In this document: positions 48,863-56,365 of the stretch, piece by piece | Layout: each line of letters starts with the position of its first letter | Position numbering within the stretch: position 1 is the stretch's first letter | Source: a virus | Virus record (IMG/VR): IMGVR_UViG_3300025096_000008 | Span: 23,183 to 87,182 of that record | DNA: 64,000 bases | Strand: one strand, 5' to 3' | The notes under the pieces: generated by a model | Seen by the model: only the letters and a program-made list of their open reading frames with translations | The model's database searches: none | What the model was told of the DNA's origin: nothing | Program-made: the position numbers and the translations under genes

Positions 48863-49169
48863 TTTTATTATTATATAAGGGGGAAAAGGAGTAGTTGGAG
48901 CTACAAAGCTCTAACAGTAGAAGTGGTGGTGCCTGTATAGTATAATAAGGTTATATAAATATAAGGGATAAGGATAAGCAAGGGATACTAATGAGGTACT
49001 GGGATATAGTGAAAAAGCTAGTAGTATCTACTCACAATATAAGTAGTCAGTCAATACCCCTTCGTTCTTTTATATAATAAATAGCTCCCCCTTGTAAGGG
49101 TACGGAATTGCTAAGCATTTTAGGGTGTGATTTATATCACAGATCTAGTGCTTTTTCTTGATTAAAAGC
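48863..49169. other. Long AT-rich intergenic region
   Basis: There is no convincing gene in about 300 bases; a 28-codon frame from ATG 48991 has only a weak ribosome site. TAGTATAATAAGG near 48936 could be a -10 box. A CRP-like palindrome is at 49126-49141. Confidence 0.5.
49126..49141 (+). promoter_or_regulatory. CRP/FNR-like palindrome TGTGATTTATATCACA
   Basis: A perfect 6-base half-site pair TGTGAT/ATCACA. Its centre is about 72 bases before the expected transcription start of the next promoter, a class I activator distance. A host regulator could bind. Confidence 0.5.
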
Positions 49170-49198
49170 TTGACAGATAGAGATCACTCTGCTACAGT
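49170..49198 (+). promoter_or_regulatory. Promoter with AGATCACT operator-like repeats, copy 1
   Basis: TTGACA (49170-49175), 17 bases containing AGAGATCACT, TACAGT (49193-49198). The 40 bases after it contain further AGAGATCACT and AGATCACC copies up to the start at 49240. It is nearly the same as 53407. Confidence 0.7.
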
Positions 49199-49239
49199 AG
49201 ATCATATAGAGAGATCACTTTTAGGAAAGGCAGATCACC

Positions 49240-49506
49240 ATGACCAAGCACCTCACCAGCACCCAGCTCAGTGTTCAAGAGCTCCTTGTACTACGATTCG
49301 CGGCACGAGATGTAACCCGATTTGTTGAACACCTCGACGACGAGATGCTAGGCGAGTTGTATGCTGCCGTCAAGGCGGAGCGAGATGAGCGCTCATGCTT
49401 CAACGACGACGACATATGTTATGCTCCCCTCTTCGAGGAGTCTAGCTATTACGACACCAACGAGGAGAGCAACTTGGATTGGAACCAGAAGCGAGGAGAC
49501 CTATAA
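49240..49506 (+). CDS. Hypothetical acidic protein
   Basis: 88 residues behind AGGAAAGG, with a long helix at the start and acidic end. No family recognised. Confidence 0.6.
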   Translation: MTKHLTSTQLSVQELLVLRFAARDVTRFVEHLDDEMLGELYAAVKAERDERSCFNDDDICYAPLFEESSYYDTNEESNLDWNQKRGDL

Positions 49507-49700
49507 TGGATATCAAAGTAGGATCATTAGTGAAGAACAAGAACACCCAAGAGATTGGTCTAGTAACTAAGCTTGGCGATTTGGTAGCAATAGTTAACTA
49601 TTGGGATATCGTCGATGGCAGGATTCAACGGCAAGACCAATCTGGGCATGAGCTCATTGCTAGCCTAGAACACTTTCACGATTACGACTTAACTGTTTAA
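49506..49700 (+). CDS. GDLV-type barrel family protein
   Basis: 64 residues, MDIKVGSLVKNKN, EIGLVTK and VAIVNYW; G-S-L-V replaces G-D-L-V. Starts at the last base of the upstream stop. Confidence 0.6.
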   Translation: MDIKVGSLVKNKNTQEIGLVTKLGDLVAIVNYWDIVDGRIQRQDQSGHELIASLEHFHDYDLTV

Positions 49701-49723
49701 CTTAAGAAGAAGGATATAAGATT

Positions 49724-49888
49724 ATGAAACACTACACAGAAAACACTAGCATTATGGGAACACCTTTACCTCCGAGCAAAGACGAGAATGAATGGGTACT
49801 ATCTAATCCAGAGTATAATATGGGTGATGATACTAACCTACTTAAATTTGCCGTCCATCTAGAACAGCTAGCTAGCCTAGGATTATAA
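49724..49888 (+). CDS. Small hypothetical protein
   Basis: 54 residues from ATG 49724 behind AAGGAT; no recognised motif. Confidence 0.55.
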   Translation: MKHYTENTSIMGTPLPPSKDENEWVLSNPEYNMGDDTNLLKFAVHLEQLASLGL

Positions 49889-49892
49889 GAAC

Positions 49893-50084
49893 ATGCTTAA
49901 GCCAGGCGATATCGTAAGACATGTATATAAGAACTGGACCGGCATTGTGGAGAGTGTGATAGATACATACTGGTACCATGTCAAGTGGACACGAGCCGAC
50001 GGGCGCGAGCTAGGTCGAGCACACTGGAGCACTTCACACCTAGCACAATCACTTAGTCTTATCACAAAGGAAGACTTTATCTAG
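49893..50084 (+). CDS. GDLV-type barrel family protein
   Basis: 63 residues, MLKPGDIVRHVY, WTGIVES and WYHVKW follow the family core. Confidence 0.65.
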   Translation: MLKPGDIVRHVYKNWTGIVESVIDTYWYHVKWTRADGRELGRAHWSTSHLAQSLSLITKEDFI

Positions 50085-50096
50085 CTATGAACGACA

Positions 50097-50145
50097 GTTC
50101 GCCCAGTAACCATCGCCCACTAAACCCTAGGATCAATCCAATGAC
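50097..50145 (+). repeat. 49-bp direct repeat, copy 1
   Basis: Repeated at 50348-50396 with two changes. Both copies end at an ATG, so a translation start region was duplicated. Confidence 0.85.
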
Positions 50146-50374
50146 TAACTATGAACGACATCAGGGAATCTATACATACAAAGCTATTGAGAAAGGCACC
50201 GACGTGCTTGTTCTGGATCCCCAGTCAGACAGATACCAGTGGCTAGGCAAAGCAGCAGAGTCATGGATACCCATGACCCGATGGGAGAGTGTTAGCGTTA
50301 AGCTAGCATTCGAAGACGGGACCACCGAGGAGTATCAACGGCGAACTGTTCGCCCAGTAACCATCACCCACTAA
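50141..50374 (+). CDS. Hypothetical protein
   Basis: 77 residues from ATG 50141, the start equivalent to that of the duplicated copy; ATG 50087 in frame is an alternative giving 95. Contains KGTDVLVLDP and a W-E-S-V-S-V-K strand, perhaps another barrel. Confidence 0.5.
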   Translation: MTNYERHQGIYTYKAIEKGTDVLVLDPQSDRYQWLGKAAESWIPMTRWESVSVKLAFEDGTTEEYQRRTVRPVTITH

Positions 50375-50396
50375 ACCCTAGGATCAATACAATGAC
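50348..50396 (+). repeat. 49-bp direct repeat, copy 2
   Basis: Second copy, spanning the end of one gene and the start of the next. Confidence 0.85.
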
Positions 50397-50574
50397 AAAG
50401 CTGACCGAAGCAATGAAAGCAAAATGGCAAGAACAACGAGCAGAGCGAGCGGCTGAGATAGCAGCATGGAAGCGACCTATCCCATGGCGGCTAGCTAACG
50501 TTGCCGAAATGGAGCGGTATGATCGAGAAGATGAACAAGGTCGCCCAGTACGAAAGGTAGCAACAACAATATGA
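50392..50574 (+). CDS. Small hypothetical protein
   Basis: 60 residues, basic helix MTKLTEAMKAKWQEQRAER first. No family recognised. Confidence 0.5.
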   Translation: MTKLTEAMKAKWQEQRAERAAEIAAWKRPIPWRLANVAEMERYDREDEQGRPVRKVATTI

Positions 50575-50756
50575 TTAATGACGAAACACTAGAGAGCATC
50601 AAGCCGCACCAATTGGTGGTATCTACCGATGGTGCACCCGCCAAGATAGGCGTTGTATTGGAAGTCGGCGAAGACGGGTGCTGCCAAGTATGGTGGGCAT
50701 GGACCAAAGACTGGTCCTTCTCCGTGGAAGATACAGCCAACTTGGCTCGATTCTAG
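50571..50756 (+). CDS. Barrel-like family protein
   Basis: 61 residues; KPHQLVVSTDGAPAKIGVVL and CQVWWAWTKDW fit the family with H-Q-L-V in place of G-D-L-V. ATGA overlap with the gene before. Confidence 0.6.
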   Translation: MINDETLESIKPHQLVVSTDGAPAKIGVVLEVGEDGCCQVWWAWTKDWSFSVEDTANLARF

Positions 50757-50768
50757 AAAGGATAAATA

Positions 50769-50999
50769 ATGTCTTACTTCAGTAACTATGATACAACAAC
50801 AAAGCGGACCATTATCAATTGTGCCGCTAAGGATATTATCAATAATGAGGTCCACCTCAGAACAGAGATGTTAGACCAGCTACTCGAAGCACTCTTACAC
50901 GAGAGAAACCATAGAGATAGAGAAGAGCGAGAGGCTCGGGACTTCGAACGGCATGCCTACCTCTACAAGTGGATCAACGAAACTCCCGAGGAGAAATAA
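50769..50999 (+). CDS. Small hypothetical protein
   Basis: 76 residues behind AAAGGA; helical, R/E-rich. It resembles the helix of 49240 (LLEALLHERNHRDREE versus LYAAVKAERDER). Confidence 0.55.
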   Translation: MSYFSNYDTTTKRTIINCAAKDIINNEVHLRTEMLDQLLEALLHERNHRDREEREARDFERHAYLYKWINETPEEK

Positions 51000-51003
51000 A
51001 ACA

Positions 51004-51282
51004 ATGTTACAAGTAACACTAAGAATGTTGTACACCCCAGAGAATCATACCTTTCCTGCTGATCTTAAGATTCTTATCGAGGCATATAAAAAGGATTTAG
51101 AGCATGCCGTATCTCATAGGGATCAGCATGGCGGCAAAGGCAAAACCTATGACCGCTACAAGCAGAACATCTTAGATGCAAACAATGCCATCTATAACTT
51201 AGAGAAGCAGTTAGCTCTCTACCAACCTTATGTAACACCCGATGGTGAAATTTACCAAGAACCCACCCAACAAGGAGAATAA
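51004..51282 (+). CDS. Small hypothetical protein
   Basis: 92 residues from ATG 51004 behind GAGGAG; helical with a Gln/Pro end. No family recognised. Confidence 0.55.
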   Translation: MLQVTLRMLYTPENHTFPADLKILIEAYKKDLEHAVSHRDQHGGKGKTYDRYKQNILDANNAIYNLEKQLALYQPYVTPDGEIYQEPTQQGE

Positions 51283-51285
51283 CAT

Positions 51286-51561
51286 ATGCCCTGGTCTTAT
51301 AATGCAATCGATTATCAAGGAAACAAGATTGGATCCATTTTTGGACTACTCACTTTTATGAGCGAGTATAGAAATTTAAATGATGAACAAAAGGAAGAGT
51401 TAGGTAAGCTCAAGCAACGATACTACCTACACAAGTACATCACACCATCAGACATCAAGATGGTATTCAGTATGATTGAGGATACCAAGCAGCTTAAGAA
51501 GAAGCAAGCTAAGACAAAGAAGAAGCCAGCAACTAAACCCAAGGAAGCTAGCAAGTCATGA
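51286..51561 (+). CDS. Small hypothetical protein with Lys-rich tail
   Basis: 91 residues behind CAAGGAG; C-terminal K-K-P-A-T-K-P-K tail may bind nucleic acid. Confidence 0.6.
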   Translation: MPWSYNAIDYQGNKIGSIFGLLTFMSEYRNLNDEQKEELGKLKQRYYLHKYITPSDIKMVFSMIEDTKQLKKKQAKTKKKPATKPKEASKS

Positions 51562-51644
51562 CACCAATCGATATCATAGTAGGCGGATCCCTGGGTGTTA
51601 TGGGCATCGTCAGCATAATCATCATCGCAATGAACAATGTTTAA
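51558..51644 (+). CDS. 28-residue membrane microprotein
   Basis: ATG 51558 overlaps the upstream stop and follows AAGGAAG; one hydrophobic helix (GVMGIVSIIIIAM). Confidence 0.5.
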   Translation: MTPIDIIVGGSLGVMGIVSIIIIAMNNV

Positions 51645-51680
51645 TCGCGATATATAAAGAAAATAAAAAAGGATACCCAG

Positions 51681-51827
51681 ATGGAAGACAATTGTTACAA
51701 GTGTAAAGCAAGTGAGTATGAGAGTACAGTCATTGAAGACGAGAAGGGTAAGCTAATATGCACAGACTGCTATGATAAGAAGAGCAGCAAACAGAAGAGC
51801 CGTGAAGCAAATAAATTATTTATCTAA
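51681..51827 (+). CDS. Small zinc-ribbon protein
   Basis: 48 residues from ATG 51681 behind AAAGGAT; C-Y-K-C and C-T-D-C pairs 24 residues apart form a zinc ribbon. Confidence 0.6.
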   Translation: MEDNCYKCKASEYESTVIEDEKGKLICTDCYDKKSSKQKSREANKLFI

Positions 51828-51845
51828 AGCAGGGGAAGAGCAAGA

Positions 51846-51863
51846 GGGGGGGTACTACCCCCC
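51846..51863. repeat. G/C-run hairpin
   Basis: Seven G (846-852), TACTA, six C (858-863). A strong small hairpin in a 138-base gap without genes; no T run follows. Confidence 0.6.
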
Positions 51864-51965
51864 TACCCCGAATCTATGTCCCAATGTAGGCTAAACAGGC
51901 AACCGGCGCCTAAGTACGTTTGAAATAGCGGAGAAAATTTTACCAGATTTGAAGGGTGCTAAAAA

Positions 51966-52148
51966 ATGCCCAGAAAAAAAAGAGAGAGTTGTAAGATGAA
52001 AGAAAAGTTGTATAATATTGTAAGGTTCCATTTCAAAGGACCAGAAGAAGTCATTGATTACGGTTACACACTAGAAGAAGCACAAGAGCATTGCGAGCGT
52101 GAAGACACAAACGGCGAAGGCTGGTTCGATGCTTACAGAGAACAATAA
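51966..52148 (+). CDS. Small hypothetical protein
   Basis: 60 residues (50 if ATG 51996 is used). YNIVRFHFKG, YTLEEAQEHCE and GWFDAYREQ are the pattern of a short family widespread in phages, of unknown function. Confidence 0.6.
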   Translation: MPRKKRESCKMKEKLYNIVRFHFKGPEEVIDYGYTLEEAQEHCEREDTNGEGWFDAYREQ

Positions 52149-52165
52149 ATTGAGGAAGGTATAAT

Positions 52166-52447
52166 ATGGGAACACCAGCACCGATTAATGTAGGCGACTT
52201 AGTGGTTCATGTTCGGATGGATGTGAATGGTGTCGTGCTAAGCAAGAAGAATCAAACATTAACAGTGTATAGAATGTATTGGCTTACCGATACGGGTTGG
52301 ATGAAACAGGCACCCATGTATGTAACGAGAGATGAGATAATATTAGCCGAAGAGCTAACACTTAAAGAGAAAAATGATTGCTTTAACAAGGGGCTCTGTG
52401 GAAGATGCCTTCAGTTAGGCGGAGGATGTAGAAATGAAACAAGATAA
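52166..52447 (+). CDS. GDLV barrel family protein
   Basis: 93 residues behind GAGGAAGG; INVGDLVVHV, VNGVVLS, VYRMYWLTDTGW. The end has C-G-R-C and further Cys, an added metal site. Confidence 0.65.
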   Translation: MGTPAPINVGDLVVHVRMDVNGVVLSKKNQTLTVYRMYWLTDTGWMKQAPMYVTRDEIILAEELTLKEKNDCFNKGLCGRCLQLGGGCRNETR

Positions 52448-52871
52448 AGTGGTAATAACATCGATGTATGCTAATCCTATCCATCCAGGGCACATTGAGT
52501 GCCTACAGGCAGCAAAGGCTTTGGGGGATTACTTAATTGTGATTGTGAATAACGACAAGCAACAGAAGCTTAAGACAGGCACAATGTTTCAGGACCAGTT
52601 CTTTAGGAAGACTGTTGTAGGAGCACTCAAGCCGGTGGACGAGACATTCATGTCAATTGATGAGGATGGGTCTGTCTGTGAGAGCATACGATCTGTTGTG
52701 GAGCGGTGTAGCCCGCATAGTGAGGTTATCTTCGCCAAGGGTGGTGACAGGTTCGCAGATAACATTCCAGAGGTTGATGTCTGTAAAGAGTTGGGTGTGG
52801 AAATTGTAGATGGCTTAGGGAAAAAGATACACAATAGCTCCAAGTACCGCATTGCCGCCATACTTAGATAA
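52434..52871 (+). CDS. Cytidylyltransferase-like nucleotidyltransferase
   Basis: 145 residues behind GGAGGATG. YANPIH17-P-G-H20 is the H-x-G-H-type motif of the HIGH nucleotidyltransferase fold; VIVNND is the second. Such enzymes join CTP or ATP to glycerol-3-phosphate, heptose or similar. FAKGGDR is near the usual nucleotide site. It may make a precursor for surface sugars; the substrate is unknown. Confidence 0.75.
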   Translation: MKQDKVVITSMYANPIHPGHIECLQAAKALGDYLIVIVNNDKQQKLKTGTMFQDQFFRKTVVGALKPVDETFMSIDEDGSVCESIRSVVERCSPHSEVIFAKGGDRFADNIPEVDVCKELGVEIVDGLGKKIHNSSKYRIAAILR

Positions 52872-53108
52872 GTGGAAGTCGGTGACTTAGTAATATTTCA
52901 GCATGGGTCGTATACAAAGCGACACCTAGGTGTGGGTATAATCTTCAAGAAGAGGGAAATGGAGAAAGGCGAGAACCTGTATTTCAAGGAAGGTGTGTTA
53001 GAGGTGTATTGGTCAGCCACTGGCGCCAAGATGGTCTTTCCCGTCAACTCAAGCATGCTAGAACCATGTTTCGTTGTGGAGGGCTCTACGGATGCCGAAG
53101 CCGATTGA
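52872..53108 (+). CDS. GDLV barrel family protein, GTG start
   Basis: 78 residues from GTG 52872, directly after the previous stop; MEVGDLVIFQHG, GVGIIFK and VYWSATGAKMVF. Confidence 0.65.
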   Translation: MEVGDLVIFQHGSYTKRHLGVGIIFKKREMEKGENLYFKEGVLEVYWSATGAKMVFPVNSSMLEPCFVVEGSTDAEAD

Positions 53109-53283
53109 TGTAGGTTCACTGGTAAAGTTCAAGAATGATTACAACATTCGGTGTGGCTATGGCATTGTCGTAGTTTCCGGAAGCCTTAACTCGGAAATTT
53201 ATTGGCTTAGTGATAACAAAACAGAGACTACATTTACCATGGTATTAGAGGAAGTGAAGTGGATTGACTTACCAGAGCTGTAA
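53092..53283 (+). CDS. GDLV-type barrel family protein
   Basis: 63 residues from ATG 53092 behind GGAGG; IDVGSLVKFKND, GYGIVVV and IYWLSDN. Confidence 0.65.
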   Translation: MPKPIDVGSLVKFKNDYNIRCGYGIVVVSGSLNSEIYWLSDNKTETTFTMVLEEVKWIDLPEL

Positions 53284-53406
53284 GTAGCCGAAAAATAAGC
53301 ACTTTGTAAGTAGTTAGAAAATAAGCAGAATAAAGTGTGGATCTGCTGACTGTAAGTGCCTAAAAAAATTGGCGAAAAAAAATGTCGTTTTTCGTTGATT
53401 ATGTTC

Positions 53407-53435
53407 TTGACAGGGAGAGATCACTATGCTACAGT
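53407..53435 (+). promoter_or_regulatory. Promoter with AGATCACT operator-like repeats, copy 2
   Basis: TTGACA (53407-53412), 17 bases containing AGAGATCACT, TACAGT (53430-53435), then AGTGATCT, AGAGATCACT and CAGATCAC up to the start at 53478. It is a near copy of the region 49170-49240. The 120 bases before it hold no gene. Confidence 0.7.
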
Positions 53436-53477
53436 GATCTATATACAGAGAGATCACTTTAAGAAAGGGCAGATCAC

Positions 53478-53660
53478 ATGAAAGATCGCATGAAAATCAA
53501 ACCAATACTTGATTACTACTGGACTGGCGAACACACTCTAGATAGTGATAAAGTTTATGATGTCGAGCTAGCAACAAACCAACCGGGTTGGGAGAAGCAT
53601 GGTCTAGTCTTTGTTGAGGGCTATTTGTTAACTTCAGAAGAATATGAGGTGGTAGGATGA
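53478..53660 (+). CDS. Small hypothetical protein
   Basis: 60 residues (ATG 53490 possible). Beta-rich with Trp/Tyr; no recognised family. Confidence 0.55.
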   Translation: MKDRMKIKPILDYYWTGEHTLDSDKVYDVELATNQPGWEKHGLVFVEGYLLTSEEYEVVG

Positions 53661-53785
53661 AGGAAGTTTTCAAAAGTCTTTTTGAAGAAGAATGTTACAC
53701 ATTTTTAGATAACAATTCCCATATCAATGGGGTTGTTGAAAAAGATGTTTTTTCGGGTTATTTCAAAGTTTTAGACTTAGGCTAG
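53657..53785 (+). CDS. Small hypothetical protein
   Basis: 42 residues from ATG 53657 overlapping the previous stop, behind AGGTGGTAGG. No recognised family. Confidence 0.5.
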   Translation: MKEVFKSLFEEECYTFLDNNSHINGVVEKDVFSGYFKVLDLG

Positions 53786-53795
53786 GAAAAGAATA

Positions 53796-54131
53796 ATGGA
53801 AAATCTAGAAGTTGGTGATTTAGTATTCTTTCACCGTGAGGTAGATGGTGAGCCTGGTGCCGGCATTAAGAACGGTAGAGCCTGGAAAGGTATTATCACT
53901 GGTCCGGTATCAGAAGAAAAGAAGGACTGTGCTGACTGGGAAGTTAAGTGGCTATTCGATACCGATGGTAACAACTCTGAACACAATTGTGCTCATTGGA
54001 GTTGGGAACTTGTAAAGGCAGAGGATCAAGGCAAGCCATGGGAACGGCTAGACACATATGTTGCCAATGGTGGTTTAATGAAAGAACTAGAAGCACAGTT
54101 ATTTGGCGATAACCCAATAGAAGGAGAATAA
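53796..54131 (+). CDS. GDLV barrel family protein
   Basis: 111 residues; LEVGDLVFFHRE, WKGIITG and WEVKWLFDTD, with a 40-residue helical tail. Confidence 0.65.
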   Translation: MENLEVGDLVFFHREVDGEPGAGIKNGRAWKGIITGPVSEEKKDCADWEVKWLFDTDGNNSEHNCAHWSWELVKAEDQGKPWERLDTYVANGGLMKELEAQLFGDNPIEGE

Positions 54132-54376
54132 TGCTAGCAACCCATAGAGCAAAGAAGGATGCCTCAAGGCGGACCAAGAACCGGTTTAGAGAACATACCC
54201 TAGTGTTTGTTAAGAAACTACCAGTATGGTCAGACACTTGGATCAAGAACGAAATCGATAGTGTATTTAGAGGCACCAGCATTTTGTTCGAGAGTGTAGA
54301 GAAGGATGAAAAAGGTAAGTTTGCTAAGTGGTGTGGATGGATTCCCGCTAGTGAAGTTGAGAGGATAGAAGAATGA
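54131..54376 (+). CDS. Small hypothetical protein
   Basis: 81 residues behind AAGGAG. Basic N-terminus (RAKKDASRRTKNRFREH), then strands ending KWCGWIPASEV that may form a barrel. Confidence 0.55.
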   Translation: MLATHRAKKDASRRTKNRFREHTLVFVKKLPVWSDTWIKNEIDSVFRGTSILFESVEKDEKGKFAKWCGWIPASEVERIEE

Positions 54377-54576
54377 CCGTATTGAACTACCATAAACAAC
54401 CTGGGACAGTCTTCCCCATAGAAGAGGCTAAGAGTTTAGTGTTGGAAAACATCCGATGGGAAACAGATGGCTGGGATTATAGAATCGAAACAGTCAACAC
54501 TGATTCCAGAGGAAACAACACCACGGCTAAAGTGAGAGTATACGATGACGAAAATATATTCGTTGGATACCTATAG
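54373..54576 (+). CDS. Small hypothetical protein
   Basis: 67 residues behind GAGGA; beta-rich second half. Overlaps neighbours at both ends. Confidence 0.55.
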   Translation: MTVLNYHKQPGTVFPIEEAKSLVLENIRWETDGWDYRIETVNTDSRGNNTTAKVRVYDDENIFVGYL

Positions 54577-54766
54577 GCGAATCAAGGTCCGTACAGTGGA
54601 CCTCACAGAGATGCCGGATGATTTGCTGATGCTGCTTCTGAATGGATCCATGTCCTATAGTGACGCAGCTAAGGCATACCCCGGTCCCATCTGTACCATC
54701 ATAGAGGAGCCAGCCGATAAAGCAGCACCTCCTCCATTGCCGGAAGATGCCGACTGTGATGAGTAG
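54545..54766 (+). CDS. Small hypothetical protein
   Basis: 73 residues; Pro/Asp-rich end. It overlaps the previous gene by 32 bases. No family recognised. Confidence 0.5.
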   Translation: MTKIYSLDTYRRIKVRTVDLTEMPDDLLMLLLNGSMSYSDAAKAYPGPICTIIEEPADKAAPPPLPEDADCDE

Positions 54767-54773
54767 CTGAAAC

Positions 54774-54863
54774 ATGCTATTAGCCGCCAAAGTGATTGTT
54801 GTATTTTGTTTAACATACGATTTGCTAACACTATTTGATATTTACCAGAAAAGAGAACGATAA
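54774..54863 (+). CDS. 29-residue membrane microprotein
   Basis: ATG 54774 opens a hydrophobic helix (LLAAKVIVVFCLTYDLLTLF) and stops one base into the next start. No ribosome site is clear. Confidence 0.4.
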   Translation: MLLAAKVIVVFCLTYDLLTLFDIYQKRER

Positions 54864-55042
54864 TGATCAACACCAAGAAGAAGAAGCCCGATATGGTGAC
54901 AGTGCTGCTAACACAGCAAGAGATCCAAGCATTATATTTTACCCTAGAAGCGGCAATGAATAAGAGCGGCGTTGTGAGAGAAGAACACCATATGCCCATT
55001 AACTGGATCCTTAATTGTATCGAGGAAGAAGTGTCCCAATGA
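54863..55042 (+). CDS. Small hypothetical protein
   Basis: 59 residues from ATG 54863; N-terminal K-K-K-K, then TVLLTQQEIQALYFTLEAAM, a helical segment. Overlaps the lipoprotein gene start. Confidence 0.55.
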   Translation: MINTKKKKPDMVTVLLTQQEIQALYFTLEAAMNKSGVVREEHHMPINWILNCIEEEVSQ

Positions 55043-55356
55043 GAATCCGAGTTAACACAATCATCTTACTAGCACTCCTGGCTCTCTCAATTGGACTCTG
55101 TAGCTCTTGTGTTGTCGTTGTGGATGATACACCGGCTGAAAGCCGGGAGGGCACACAGGTCATCGTGAAGCATTCTGATACTGATGAAAGCTGTGACGAA
55201 GTACCTCACGAGCACCGAGCTCAGCGGTGTGATGTATATGAGGGAAGAGATTGTTGTGAGTGGTATATTGGTGATGGATGTTTTGAGAAGTATTGCTTCT
55301 ATTATCACAATTGCGAATGGCATTGGTACGGCACGACTTGTGAGGTTCAAGAATGA
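55039..55356 (+). CDS. Small Cys-rich lipoprotein
   Basis: 105 residues from ATG 55039 (ATGA overlap). A hydrophobic signal ends LCSSC, a lipobox-like site at C24, followed by VVVVDDTP. The mature part has ten Cys including C-C-E-W-Y and may be disulfide-bonded. It resembles secreted proteins of bacteria more than phage proteins. Confidence 0.6.
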   Translation: MRIRVNTIILLALLALSIGLCSSCVVVVDDTPAESREGTQVIVKHSDTDESCDEVPHEHRAQRCDVYEGRDCCEWYIGDGCFEKYCFYYHNCEWHWYGTTCEVQE

Positions 55357-55640
55357 CAAACAAATGGAAGCATCCTGCACCACCACATGATTTTGAAATT
55401 GGTGATCTCGTGGTTGAGTCTGGGTATGATTTTGGCAAAGGCTGTGGTGTAGTGGTAGACTTAGCTAATACTAGCCCACACTTTGCCGGCGGAACCTATC
55501 GAATGGGCACAATACAAATCTTTTGGACTGGTGACGAGTACGAGGCTGCTGGTATGGACGGCAAAGATCCTGGTGTCTATTGGGCTCTCCCTCATAAGAT
55601 AAAGAAACTAATCAAAGCAGAGGAACAAAATGATGGATGA
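55353..55640 (+). CDS. GDLV barrel family protein
   Basis: 95 residues; FEIGDLVVESGYDFGKGCGV, IQIFWTGDEYE and VYWALPHKI. Confidence 0.65.
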   Translation: MTNKWKHPAPPHDFEIGDLVVESGYDFGKGCGVVVDLANTSPHFAGGTYRMGTIQIFWTGDEYEAAGMDGKDPGVYWALPHKIKKLIKAEEQNDG

Positions 55641-55920
55641 GAATAAACTAAACCGTGGTCGCTGGCCAATAGAACATCTTATAACTAGCGGTGTTGAGGC
55701 GAAGCGGAAGCGAGCCGAAGAAGAAATAGCTGGCTATGACATGTCTAAAGCAAGAAAAAATCTTGCCGATTTTGACAATGTGCTTTGGTGCATACGAAAC
55801 CTGAAAAAAAATTATGCCGACGAAAAAAATATCGTCGAGGCTTGTCGTCTAATTTCTATCGTCTATCGATGGAATCTAACACACTGGCGAGCCGGAACTC
55901 AACACTGGAGGTTGATCTAA
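55630..55920 (+). CDS. Small hypothetical protein
   Basis: 96 residues (95 from ATG 55633) behind GAGGAA; helical, R/K/E-rich. Confidence 0.55.
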   Translation: MMDENKLNRGRWPIEHLITSGVEAKRKRAEEEIAGYDMSKARKNLADFDNVLWCIRNLKKNYADEKNIVEACRLISIVYRWNLTHWRAGTQHWRLI

Positions 55921-56195
55921 TGGAAGAGCATAATAGAAAAAATGATAAGTTCTGGGTGGTGAGCAAGCCGAGCAAGACATGGGATTTAGATTTCTTATCA
56001 AACTATCTCACTATCGAAGACATATGTTTTTGTACTTGTTATCGAGGGCTTATGACCCAAACTTTGGGTGGACTCACTCCGTCAGATATAGTTGGTGTTT
56101 TTGTGAGCGAAAAACCGGCTAAAGTATGTGCAGAACAGATTCTAAAACAATGTATTATCGAAAAAACCTTAGAAGAAAGCAAGAGCAAGTTATGA
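55920..56195 (+). CDS. Small hypothetical protein
   Basis: 91 residues from ATG 55920 at the last base of the upstream stop; C-F-C-T-C cluster in the centre. No family recognised. Confidence 0.55.
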   Translation: MEEHNRKNDKFWVVSKPSKTWDLDFLSNYLTIEDICFCTCYRGLMTQTLGGLTPSDIVGVFVSEKPAKVCAEQILKQCIIEKTLEESKSKL

Positions 56196-56197
56196 TT

Positions 56198-56365
56198 ATG
56201 AAAGTTGGAGATTTGGTAGAAGTTTCTATTGACTGGAGAGATGAGATTGGTGTTATCGTTGGCTTCGACTCTGAAAAGGATCCTGTAATTAAAGTTGATG
56301 ATGGCTGCATTGTTGATTACCGAGAGAATGTAAGGGTGTTAAATGAAAAAAGGCAATATCTATAA
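56198..56365 (+). CDS. GDLV barrel family protein, minimal form
   Basis: 55 residues (57 from ATG 56192), MKVGDLVEVSID, EIGVIVG and PVIKVDDG; one of the shortest members and a good guide to the core. Confidence 0.65.
   Translation: MKVGDLVEVSIDWRDEIGVIVGFDSEKDPVIKVDDGCIVDYRENVRVLNEKRQYL

Noticed and set aside
48991-49077. 28-codon frame in the AT-rich gap
   Set aside because: Weak ribosome site, no hydrophobic or other pattern; more likely chance.
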